From Bacteroidota bacterium (GTDB lineage: Bacteria; Bacteroidota; Bacteroidia; Bacteroidales; Prolixibacteraceae): 5,569 nt of DNA. A program made the translations under genes and the position numbers. The stretch covers positions 1 to 5,569 of the forward strand of contig JAUYTA010000832.1 of assembly GCA_030695265.1 (NCBI GenBank). Reading direction: 5' to 3'. The notes under the pieces were generated by a model, which was given only the letters and a program-made list of their open reading frames with translations, ran no database searches and was not told the origin of the DNA. Of the stretch, positions 1 to 5,506 are shown in pieces; the stretch's first letter is position 1; each line of letters starts with the position of its first letter.

Positions 1-132
1 GCAACCATCATGTCTATTGTTCCGGTTTTAATTATTCCTCCTGCAATCTTTCTTCTACATGAAAAGGTGAACTGGAAAGAAATTATTGGCGCAGTGATTA
101 CTGTTGGAGGTGTTGCTATTTTCTTTTTATAA
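1..132 (+). CDS. EamA/DMT-family transporter, C-terminal fragment (5' end outside window)
   Basis: The window opens inside this gene, and only the last 43 codons before the TAA stop at 130-132 are present. The translation begins ATIMSIVPVLIIPPAIFLLH and continues with an E-K-V-N-W-K-E turn and a final hydrophobic segment ending AIFFL. A penultimate helix with paired prolines, a short HEK-type loop and a last helix rich in Gly, Ala and Val is how the second EamA repeat of drug/metabolite-superfamily permeases usually ends. Such proteins are inner-membrane carriers with about ten helices that move small metabolites in or out. The substrate cannot be told from this tail. The next plus-strand gene starts 21 bp downstream, so the two are probably co-transcribed. 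The family call rests on this short C-terminal pattern alone. Confidence 0.72.
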   Translation, partial: ATIMSIVPVLIIPPAIFLLHEKVNWKEIIGAVITVGGVAIFFL

Positions 133-153
133 ATTGCACAAAACTATCTCACC

Positions 154-447
154 ATGAATCCAAAACTGAAATCGATGTTGGCTCATTTTACCCCGATTGG
201 CTGGTTTCTCGCCTTTTTGCTGAACAGCATTAAAAAAGATTCGATGACCGGTTTCTATCTGCGGCAGTTGCTTGGTCTCTATATTTGCTTTTTTTTATCC
301 TGGTATATTCCTGATTATTATATTATTGCCTGGGGATTTCTTTTCGTTTTATGGACCTACAGTTTTATTGGCACCGTTAAATCAGTAGAAAATTTAATTC
401 CTATCATTGGCGCATTGTTTCAGAAATGGTTTCAGAAAATTGCCTGA
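154..447 (+). CDS. small three-helix membrane protein, DUF4870/Tic20-like
   Basis: This 97-residue protein has about three hydrophobic segments, near residues 11-24, 36-52 and 55-74. A basic loop (IKKDS) follows the first, and the C-terminus is amphipathic and basic (LFQKWFQKIA). The order of helix, short polar loop, a FYLRQLLGL motif and two more helices resembles small Bacteroidota membrane proteins grouped with DUF4870 or the Tic20-like fold, some of which are labelled import component proteins. No biochemical role is established for that group, and none is claimed here. The ATG at 154 is the first start after the transporter stop and gives a full-length domain. No Shine-Dalgarno sequence is visible. 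The gene ends 11 bp from the convergent creatininase-family gene with no hairpin between them, so transcripts from both sides may overlap at their 3' ends. Confidence 0.7.
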   Translation: MNPKLKSMLAHFTPIGWFLAFLLNSIKKDSMTGFYLRQLLGLYICFFLSWYIPDYYIIAWGFLFVLWTYSFIGTVKSVENLIPIIGALFQKWFQKIA

Positions 448-458
448 TTTTAAATTTG

Positions 459-1337
459 CTATTGTTTCGTCTTCAAAGGTTTTTCCGATTCATCAAAGAA
501 TTGTTTCTGAAGTGCTGGTGTTACTTCATCTTTTTTTACAGCCTGAATCATTTTTACCAGTTGGTTAACGGTTGAATTAATCAGCAATTCTCCTGCCTGT
601 GCATTTGCTTTTGTGCCGTCTCCCGAATAATGGTTCGGATATTTGGCGTACCACCATATTCCTGTGTAAACATTGGTAAGGTGTTTCAACCTGTCCTGAT
701 CAATTCCTGATTGCTGGCCTGCCCGATCCAAATGGACAAATTCAGGAATAATAGCCTTCATAACAGACGATTCTTTGTTTCCTGCATGTTGATCGTAAGG
801 GTCATGTTGCGTCAGTTCCTCCGCTTTTTTCAGCACTTCAGGATCGTTGGTTGGCTGAAACCAATATAGGCTATAAGAACGCCTTTCAGAAAGTTGCGCC
901 ATTCCGAAATAATTTAAAAAGGCGTTGTTGCCGCCATGACCATTCACAATGATTATTTTATCAAACCCGTTGCGTGCAAGTTCGTCCAATGTTTCCTGAA
1001 GTACTTTCCAAATCAGTTCCGGACTGTATGCAATGGTTCCGGGCTGCTGTTTGGCCTCGTTTATCTGGCTGAAATAATACCAGGGAAATACAACTGTATA
1101 TTCTTTTTCGGCTGCACGGATCGCAAATTCACGGGCAGCATACAAATCGGTTCCAAGGGGAAGATGTGGCCCGTGTTTTTCGAAAACGCCGATTGGCAGG
1201 ATACAGGTTTTGGAAGATTTTTCGACCGCTTTAATGTAATCGGGCGCAGTTAATTCTTCGAGGCGAAATGGAAGTTGCTGTGCGGTTAATGAAAATACTG
1301 CAAACAGGCATAAAAATAAGGAAGATAGTCGTTTCAT
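459..1337 (-). CDS. exported creatininase-family amidohydrolase
   Basis: The 292-residue product has a type I signal peptide: Lys-Arg at 2-3, a hydrophobic core at about 5-17 and a likely cut near the TAQ at 18-20. The mature enzyme is therefore predicted to be periplasmic. The metal-site signatures of the creatininase family (Pfam Creatininase) are present: GVFEKHGPHLPLGTD at 50-64 (E53, H55, D64), NGHGGN at 132-137 (H134) and HAGNKESS at 184-191 (E189). Creatininase itself has NGHYEN, whose Glu binds metal. The NGHGGN form occurs in other members, and E189 may take over that role here, which is inference. Relatives hydrolyse creatinine or small cyclic or formylated amides, or process peptides (MftE type), so the substrate is open. 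It is the last gene of the minus-strand run, 75 bp after the S41 protease, and its stop is TAG. Confidence 0.88.
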   Translation of the reverse strand: MKRLSSLFLCLFAVFSLTAQQLPFRLEELTAPDYIKAVEKSSKTCILPIGVFEKHGPHLPLGTDLYAAREFAIRAAEKEYTVVFPWYYFSQINEAKQQPGTIAYSPELIWKVLQETLDELARNGFDKIIIVNGHGGNNAFLNYFGMAQLSERRSYSLYWFQPTNDPEVLKKAEELTQHDPYDQHAGNKESSVMKAIIPEFVHLDRAGQQSGIDQDRLKHLTNVYTGIWWYAKYPNHYSGDGTKANAQAGELLINSTVNQLVKMIQAVKKDEVTPALQKQFFDESEKPLKTKQ

Positions 1338-1412
1338 GGTTGTTCGTTTTTAGGTTGATGGGCTAAAAATAGCAAATTGGGAATCAACAACCTACAACTT
1401 CTCCTTGATTTA
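1338..1412 (-). other. 75-bp gap between the S41 protease and creatininase-family genes
   Basis: This spacer is AT-rich. GGTTGTT at 1338-1344 is matched by its complement AACAACC at 1386-1392, and a 6-bp inverted pair (GTTGAT at 1354-1359, ATCAAC at 1383-1388) lies within it. The arms are too far apart and too short to call a terminator, and no T-tract follows on the minus strand. No TAnnTTTG-type promoter element is visible on the minus strand. Read-through from the S41 gene into the creatininase-family gene is therefore the simplest reading, with the inverted repeat as a possible weak leader structure. Confidence 0.3.
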
Positions 1413-2894
1413 TTATTTTTTCAGATTCTGGAATTTATCAGGGTTGATGTACATTTCGTTGGCAAAAGGTTTGAAATCACGGCTGTCGGAAACTTTCAGA
1501 AGTCCCATTTTTGCAGATTTTAAAACCATGCCTGTTACCGGAATTCCTTTAATATCTGACAACACAACACTTAACAAGGTTTCGTTCGGATCACCAAAGG
1601 GTAATAGGTTGACAAAATCTTCCTCCGAAATTATGTTTGGAGTCAAACCATTAACATAGTCTGATTCGTCCCTCGAATTGGCATATTTAACCACAATAGG
1701 TTGCATAGCCCATTTGTGGTTTGGATTAACGACCCCTTTTTCATCCCAGTCCTTAACAGTCATCGATCCGGTATATTTCCCGTTTGTATTGATGCCAACA
1801 ACAGTAACATTCATGTATGGTCTCAGTCCGTTTATCAGCATTTCGCTGGCAGAGGCAGTATTGTCGGATACAATGATGTGTATTTTATTCAGGTTAAGTG
1901 TATTAATTGTAGTTGCCGGCTTAAGGCCGTTTTTTTCAATGGATGTGGTAAAATTATCGTTGAGCGATGCAAGACCGTATTCACTCACAAGGTACTTTTG
2001 CAACCCGGCATTGTACTTTGCTTTGGCAAATACTTTTGTTGCATCGGTTCCGTAAATCATACTGGCCAGGTAAATGCTGCTCTGAACGGAACCGCCGCTA
2101 TTGTAACGTAAATCCAATACCAGCCTATCAATATTTGCAACTTTGAATTTTTTGAAAACATCATTCAACTGAATGTCGAAATCAGAATTAAACCCGTTGT
2201 AAACCAAATACCCGATTTTTTGATTGTTGAAAATAAAAATGGTGTCCTTGCTAATCGGATTTTCCTGCATCTCAACAGCCGTCATCAATACAACCCGGTT
2301 GTTAAGTGAAATAGTACTGTTGCTGATGGTTGCAAATGACAGCGTGTAGGTTTTAGTTGCAAACAGCAAGGTTTGATAGTTGGAAACGGTTAGTTGCTGA
2401 TCATTCACTTTCATGAAGATATCGCCGCGTTTTACACCTGCTTTTTCCGCTGGAGAACCTTTATATACATACCTTACAAAACCAAAAAGATCATTGGAAC
2501 TACCGATCCTTCCGAGCATAAAATCGTAGCCTATTGTTTCAGAAATCCCTGCAATCCAATCGTCTATTTCCTTTGAGTCATCAACCAAAAACGACCACTT
2601 GTCAACTTCTTTGTATTTGTACAACAAACTGGTAAACAATTTCTGTGGGTCGGTATAGGTATTAAGGAAGGCATTTAAACTGTCTTTTTTTTCATATTTG
2701 GAATTCGTTAATCCGGCAACCTGACTGTTCCATAAATAATAGTCAGATAATCCGTTCCAGATAAACGAATTTACTTCGGTGGCTTCCGGGATAACTTCCG
2801 GAATTATTGGTTCCTCTTCTTTCGCACATCCTGAAATCAATGCAATGGCAATCATAAGATATGGGAGGAAACTTTTGTATAATGTTTTTTTCAT
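1413..2894 (-). CDS. S41-family (C-terminal processing type) serine protease, lipoprotein
   Basis: The 493-residue product starts with a lipoprotein signal: basic Lys2-Lys3, a hydrophobic core and lipobox ISGC with Cys23. The next residues, AKEEE, resemble the acidic export tag that sends Bacteroidota lipoproteins to the cell surface, so an outer-membrane, possibly surface-exposed location is inferred. Residues 40-130 fit the N-terminal domain common in Bacteroidota S41 proteins. A PDZ-like region follows at about 134-177 (KGSPAEKAGVKRGDIF). The S41 domain covers about 226-375, with DLRYNSGG at 261-268, SASE at 348-351 and GINTNGK at 367-373. Ser348 and Lys373 lie 25 residues apart, the same spacing as the Ser430-Lys455 dyad of E. 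coli Tsp, and Glu351 matches the Glu of the CtpA triad. The enzyme should be active. Its substrates are unknown. The ATG lies 45 bp after the MgtC/DUF4010 stop, which suggests a shared transcript. Confidence 0.92.
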   Translation of the reverse strand: MKKTLYKSFLPYLMIAIALISGCAKEEEPIIPEVIPEATEVNSFIWNGLSDYYLWNSQVAGLTNSKYEKKDSLNAFLNTYTDPQKLFTSLLYKYKEVDKWSFLVDDSKEIDDWIAGISETIGYDFMLGRIGSSNDLFGFVRYVYKGSPAEKAGVKRGDIFMKVNDQQLTVSNYQTLLFATKTYTLSFATISNSTISLNNRVVLMTAVEMQENPISKDTIFIFNNQKIGYLVYNGFNSDFDIQLNDVFKKFKVANIDRLVLDLRYNSGGSVQSSIYLASMIYGTDATKVFAKAKYNAGLQKYLVSEYGLASLNDNFTTSIEKNGLKPATTINTLNLNKIHIIVSDNTASASEMLINGLRPYMNVTVVGINTNGKYTGSMTVKDWDEKGVVNPNHKWAMQPIVVKYANSRDESDYVNGLTPNIISEEDFVNLLPFGDPNETLLSVVLSDIKGIPVTGMVLKSAKMGLLKVSDSRDFKPFANEMYINPDKFQNLKK

Positions 2895-2939
2895 CTTGCT
2901 ATTTACTTAAAATGAGTGATTTATTTGAAATTACTAACG

Positions 2940-4220
2940 TTAAAGTAGATAAAATATTATCGACAGTAACAATCCGGAAACGATCAGTATTGAAAAATTC
3001 AAAATTAAGCTTTTACGGATACTTTTGCTACTCAAGGCGACAGAATAAAGCATTTTTAACAGGTTGTTGCTATTGGTCGCATTTAATATGGCCAAAACAA
3101 TGGTCATCTGGTCTATTCCTGATTTTTGCTGAAGCAGGTTTAGCAGGAACGGATCGATATCAGTTACACCCACTGCGAATGCCAGGTTTGTAACTCCGGA
3201 ACGTCCATAGGTTTTCAGAACAAAGTCGGTCACAAGTGCGAAAACTACGAACAATACCCCGAAAATAGCGGCTGTTCTGAATTCCAGTGGATTTTTATCT
3301 GATGCTAAATTGATTTCCTGGACTTCGGCATTATCTGTTTTTTGATTTTTCCGGTCAATAAATTTAGAAAGCAAAAAAGTAATAAGGAACATTACAATGA
3401 ACGGAATGGCCAGCATTCCGGCGACCTCCCGATTGAAAATAAAAGCCAGAAAAAGAATTCTCAGGTACATCATCCCATTGGCAATCATTATGGCTGAAAC
3501 AGTCTGTAAACCAGATAATTCATTTTTGTTTTGTCTTGCCAGAATAATAGTAGTGGCAGTGCTGCTGTAAATTCCTCCTAAAAGTCCGGTCAGGAAAATG
3601 CCTGAATCGGGAAATACAAATTTCTTCAGCAAATAACTGCAATACGAAATACCGGAAACTACCATGATAGCCAGCCACAAATGATAGGGAGAAATCGGGA
3701 TTTGTTCCGAAATATTGGCTTCAGGAAGTAGTGGAAGTATGATACCGGCAAACGCGATAAATTTGGCCAGTGTAATAAACTCTTCTTCGGAAGCTTTTTT
3801 CGACAAAGTAATAAAGTGGCTTTTCAATTCTGTAACAATCAGCAATGCAACTATAAATGAAAGTACCAGCCAGATTGGTTGGGTGAAAACCATGATTGGG
3901 ATACAATAAGTTAGCAGAGCCAGAATGGTGCTGGTCAATCCGTATTTGCTGTTTTGCCCAATTTTGTGGTAATACTGAATGCTCAGCAGTAGGCCAATCA
4001 GCGCAAATCCAAACAGAAATGGGATATAATTGACTGTATCGGCAATGAATAATACATAAGCCAGCAATCCGATAAACGTGAAAGTGCGATCAGTACCGAA
4101 AAGCAGATCTTCGTTTTCGTTGATATGGTGCCTGCGTTGTTCCAGGCCAATCAGCAATGAAAAGATCAGCACCAAAAAGAAATTGATGAACTCTTCAGGG
4201 ATAAAATTCAGGAGCTCCAT
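2940..4220 (-). CDS. MgtC/SapB family membrane protein with C-terminal DUF4010
   Basis: This is a 426-residue polytopic inner-membrane protein. The N-terminal MgtC/SapB part carries IGLEQRR at 24-30 and GTDRTFTFIGLLAY at 42-55, the usual IGLER...RTF signature. The C-terminal half fits DUF4010: GLLGGIYSSTATT at 212-224, NPLEFRTA at 310-317 and GVTDIDPF at 351-358, followed by two closing helices. A polar, charged loop at about 287-310 separates helices. MgtC proteins are tied to survival in low magnesium and to modulation of ATP synthase in Salmonella. The DUF4010 fusion has no assigned function, so no transport role is claimed. The open frame extends to 4262, but only from a TTG codon and with 14 added residues that look like read-through. 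I chose the ATG at 4220, where the hydrophobic N-terminus starts and a -7-like box lies 20 bp upstream. Confidence 0.87.
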   Translation of the reverse strand: MELLNFIPEEFINFFLVLIFSLLIGLEQRRHHINENEDLLFGTDRTFTFIGLLAYVLFIADTVNYIPFLFGFALIGLLLSIQYYHKIGQNSKYGLTSTILALLTYCIPIMVFTQPIWLVLSFIVALLIVTELKSHFITLSKKASEEEFITLAKFIAFAGIILPLLPEANISEQIPISPYHLWLAIMVVSGISYCSYLLKKFVFPDSGIFLTGLLGGIYSSTATTIILARQNKNELSGLQTVSAIMIANGMMYLRILFLAFIFNREVAGMLAIPFIVMFLITFLLSKFIDRKNQKTDNAEVQEINLASDKNPLEFRTAAIFGVLFVVFALVTDFVLKTYGRSGVTNLAFAVGVTDIDPFLLNLLQQKSGIDQMTIVLAILNATNSNNLLKMLYSVALSSKSIRKSLILNFSILIVSGLLLSIIFYLL

Positions 4221-4240
4221 ATTGACTAATTCTTTGCGAA

Positions 4241-4248
4241 CAAAGTTA
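4241..4248 (-). promoter_or_regulatory. possible -7 box upstream of the MgtC/DUF4010 gene
   Basis: Read on the minus strand, this is TAACTTTG, an exact match to the Bacteroidota -7 consensus TAnnTTTG, ending 20 bp before the ATG at 4220. Transcription would begin near 4234 and give a very short leader. No convincing TTTG/TTG -33 element is found about 19-21 bp further upstream, so the call is weak. If real, it excludes the longer TTG-initiated reading of the downstream gene, because that start would lie upstream of the transcript. Confidence 0.35.
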
Positions 4249-4315
4249 ATCAAAAGTGCCAAAAATAGTTGAGGTGCTTAAAGTGAGCTAAAGTCGAATT
4301 ATTTACAATTTTGTC

Positions 4316-4333
4316 ATTGACTATTGACTATTG
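4316..4333 (+). repeat. 7-bp tandem repeat, ATTGACT x 2.6
   Basis: Two perfect copies of ATTGACT (4316-4322, 4323-4329) are followed by a partial copy, ATTG. The array lies about 100 bp upstream of the minus-strand ATG at 4220. It may be slippage-prone filler or a fragment of a dispersed intergenic repeat. No function can be assigned. Confidence 0.7.
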
Positions 4334-4359
4334 CCGGTTGCTCATGCTTCCATGCCGCA

Positions 4360-4384
4360 AATAGTAAATGGTCTAATAGTAAAT
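4360..4384 (+). repeat. direct repeat AATAGTAAAT, two copies with 5-bp spacer
   Basis: Identical 10-mers lie at 4360-4369 and 4375-4384, so their starts are 15 bp apart. The spacing is not a clean helical turn count for a dimeric regulator, and the words are very AT-rich. Chance or decayed repeat DNA is as likely as an operator. Confidence 0.55.
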
Positions 4385-4442
4385 ATTAAATTCTCTCAAC
4401 TTCAGTCAATTCAACTTTTACTTCAAATACTCCTTACTATTA

Positions 4443-4473
4443 TTTGAATATGCCAAACAAACTGTTACTTTTG
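4443..4473 (+). promoter_or_regulatory. Bacteroidota-type promoter of tRNA-Lys
   Basis: A -33 element TTTG (4443-4446) and a -7 element TACTTTTG (4466-4473, consensus TAnnTTTG) are separated by exactly 19 bp, which fits the primary-sigma promoter of this phylum. Transcription would start near 4480, only a few bases before the tRNA 5' end at 4483. This is the best-formed promoter in the window and the strongest single pointer to the phylum. Confidence 0.82.
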
Positions 4474-4482
4474 TCGCCGATT

Positions 4483-4555
<73 letters not shown>

Positions 4556-4566
4556 CAGTAAATGAG

Positions 4567-4600
4567 GCACTTATAGAATAAAATTTATAAGTGCTTTTTT
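4567..4600 (+). terminator. rho-independent terminator of the tRNA-Lys unit
   Basis: A perfect 9-bp stem (GCACTTATA at 4567-4575, TATAAGTGC at 4586-4594) with a 10-nt AT-rich loop is followed at once by six Ts (4595-4600). It lies 12 bp after the tRNA on the same strand. Confidence 0.88.
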
Positions 4601-4621
4601 ATTGTGCATATATTGTGCATA
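4600..4621 (+). repeat. perfect tandem duplication of the 11-mer TATTGTGCATA
   Basis: The 11-mer TATTGTGCATA occurs at 4600-4610 and again without spacer at 4611-4621. It directly follows the T-tract of the tRNA terminator and lies between that terminator and the oppositely oriented hicB terminator. An 11-bp period is about one helical turn, so two copies would face the same side of the DNA, as binding sites of a recombinase or regulator often do. No protein is shown to bind it. Confidence 0.72.
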
Positions 4622-4660
4622 AAACAGATGATTCCTTTTCAATATTAAGTCGGGACGAAA

Positions 4661-4689
4661 ATAAAAAAGCCGGAGATATTTTCCGGCTT
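4661..4689 (-). terminator. rho-independent terminator of the hicB transcript
   Basis: AAGCCGGA (4667-4674) pairs with TCCGGCTT (4682-4689) across a 7-nt loop. On the minus strand the stem is followed by a T-rich run (complement of 4656-4668), so it works for leftward transcription. It lies 43 bp after the hicB stop. On the plus strand the stem is not followed by a T-tract. With the tRNA terminator it insulates the two convergent units. Confidence 0.84.
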
Positions 4690-4732
4690 AATTCGTTATA
4701 ATAGCTACTATTGATGAAAGTGTGAGACCCGA

Positions 4733-5143
4733 TCAAACGAAATGAACAGACATTAACTCACTGCCCAAACGGTGCAACGCCAGTTCAATTTTCTTTCGCT
4801 GGGGTTCGCGCGGTTTTTTAAGGCCGGTGGCGTAGTGGTGAAGTTGCTTTTGATTGATTCCTGTCAGTCGTTCAAGCGCGGGCTTGGTAAAAACGCTGGC
4901 GTAGTAGCTTAAAATACTTTGAACGTCGTACCGGTATTCAATTTCGTATTCACCATCAACCAACCATTGAGGGGCTTTGCAATAACTTTTATCGCTATTT
5001 TTGACCATCAGGCTTAAGCCCTCCAAAATACTGGCTTTACATTCATCAAGCGTGTTGCCAGCCCCATTTATGCCCTCGACATTGATGGCAAAACCGCCAA
5101 AGTGGTTAGGGCTTGCGCCTATTTCAATGATTAACTTTTCCAT
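4733..5143 (-). CDS. hicB: HicB-family antitoxin with C-terminal XRE-type helix-turn-helix
   Basis: The 136-residue protein has two parts. Residues 1-50 fit the HicB fold: a strand followed by GGFAINVEGINGAGNT at 16-31 and a helix DECKASILEGLSLMV. Residues 73-130 form a DNA-binding domain, with YDVQSILSYYASVF, then ALERLTGINQKQLHHYATGL at 89-108 (recognition helix region) and KKPREPQRKKIELALHRLGSEL. This architecture is common in Bacteroidota HicB proteins: the N-terminal part neutralises the HicA ribonuclease, and the C-terminal part represses the hicAB promoter. Order and spacing also fit, with hicA-like coding sequence ending 21 bp upstream on the same strand. That hicA is broken, so this is probably a lone antitoxin or repressor. 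The sequence is more GC-rich than the neighbouring genes (about half GC in a sampled 60 bases), consistent with transfer but not proof. No Shine-Dalgarno sequence precedes the ATG. Confidence 0.88.
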   Translation of the reverse strand: MEKLIIEIGASPNHFGGFAINVEGINGAGNTLDECKASILEGLSLMVKNSDKSYCKAPQWLVDGEYEIEYRYDVQSILSYYASVFTKPALERLTGINQKQLHHYATGLKKPREPQRKKIELALHRLGSELMSVHFV

Positions 5144-5164
5144 ATTGGTATTTTTAAGGCGGGG

Positions 5165-5284
5165 TTATTTAAGCCCCATGTTCTTTGCAATTTTTTTTCT
5201 TAATGGTTCGTAAAACTCTTTGCTCCCATGATAAGGTACCTTCACTTTCCGATACCCTTTCTGCGCTATACTCTGCCGCCTCAA
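5165..5284 (-). pseudogene. hicA: HicA-like toxin remnant, 3' half only
   Basis: Reading leftward, the frame encodes 39 residues up to a TAA at 5165-5167. It includes the typical HicA C-terminal pattern KVKVPYHGSKEF followed by EPLRKKIAKNMGLK. HicA toxins are about 60-80 residues, small double-stranded-RNA-binding-fold ribonucleases that cut mRNA. The preserved part holds the conserved His of VPYHGSKE. The N-terminal helix and the GSHH segment with the catalytic His are missing. An in-frame TGA (5285-5287) blocks the frame, no ATG exists upstream of Met at 5177, and the other leftward frames show no HicA N-terminus. Truncation or decay is therefore likelier than a missed start. A TTG or GTG start on a very short peptide cannot be excluded. 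Its position, 21 bp before hicB, matches normal hicA-hicB order. The stop region holds a small GGGG/CCCC inverted repeat (5161-5176). Confidence 0.68.
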
Positions 5285-5287
5285 TCA

Positions 5288-5506
5288 AGGTCTTGATATT
5301 CTCATAATAGTAACAACAGAATAACAAATGACTACCATAAAAAGACAATGGTTATTTAACTGAAAATCATTTTAAAAAATAATTCTTTTACAGTGGTGAT
5401 TATTTCATTCAATTGATTTAACTTTAAAAACAGGTTTTCCCCGAAGTTGATTATGTGAAGATTGCCATTAAAACCTCCCTTTTTATATACATTTTAATTT
5501 TCTTTT
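5288..5506. other. AT-rich region upstream of the hicA remnant and the last gene
   Basis: This stretch separates the leftward hicA remnant from a rightward gene and should carry divergent regulatory DNA. No good TAnnTTTG promoter is found on either strand. TACATTTT at 5488-5495, with a TTG at 5462-5464, is a poor match with an overlong 23-bp spacer. Reading leftward, a short open frame runs through part of it with no recognisable domain. Nothing else is supported. Confidence 0.4.

Larger units (their letters stand above)
4263..4442. other. AT-rich intergenic region with short repeats
   Basis: No open frame of note lies between the MgtC/DUF4010 gene and the tRNA promoter. The stretch holds a 7-bp tandem repeat (ATTGACT, 4316-4333) and a pair of AATAGTAAAT copies (4360-4369 and 4375-4384). 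The repeated words are low-complexity variants of ATTGACT-like sequence. The rest is AT-rich without hairpins followed by T-tracts. It should contain the promoter region of the minus-strand gene cluster, but only a weak element was found there. Confidence 0.5.

Noticed and set aside
936..1253. Plus-strand open frame of 105 codons
   Set aside because: It is antisense to the conserved core of the creatininase-family gene and carries no signal of its own.
1338..1392. Inverted repeat GGTTGTT/AACAACC as a terminator or riboswitch
   Set aside because: The arms are short and about 41 bp apart, with no T-tract and no known aptamer pattern.
1678..2111. Two plus-strand open frames of 125 and 136 codons
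   Set aside because: They lie entirely inside the S41 protease gene on the other strand, and their translations show no domain.
2861..3193. Plus-strand open frame of 110 codons across the gap between the S41 and MgtC/DUF4010 genes
   Set aside because: It is antisense to the ends of both genes, with a Cys- and Trp-rich translation that resembles no protein family.
4221..4262. Fourteen-residue N-terminal extension of the MgtC/DUF4010 protein
   Set aside because: It starts at TTG, is not hydrophobic in the way the family N-terminus is, and overlaps a possible promoter.
5001..5213. Plus-strand open frame of 70 codons
   Set aside because: It is the complement of the hicB N-terminus and the hicA remnant, which are far better supported.
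5260..5360. A leftward frame upstream of the hicA remnant that contains GSH followed by LLF, reminiscent of the HicA GSHH catalytic motif
   Set aside because: It is in a different frame from VPYHGSKE and about 27 residues away instead of roughly 12, and the sequence in between is not HicA-like. Most likely chance.
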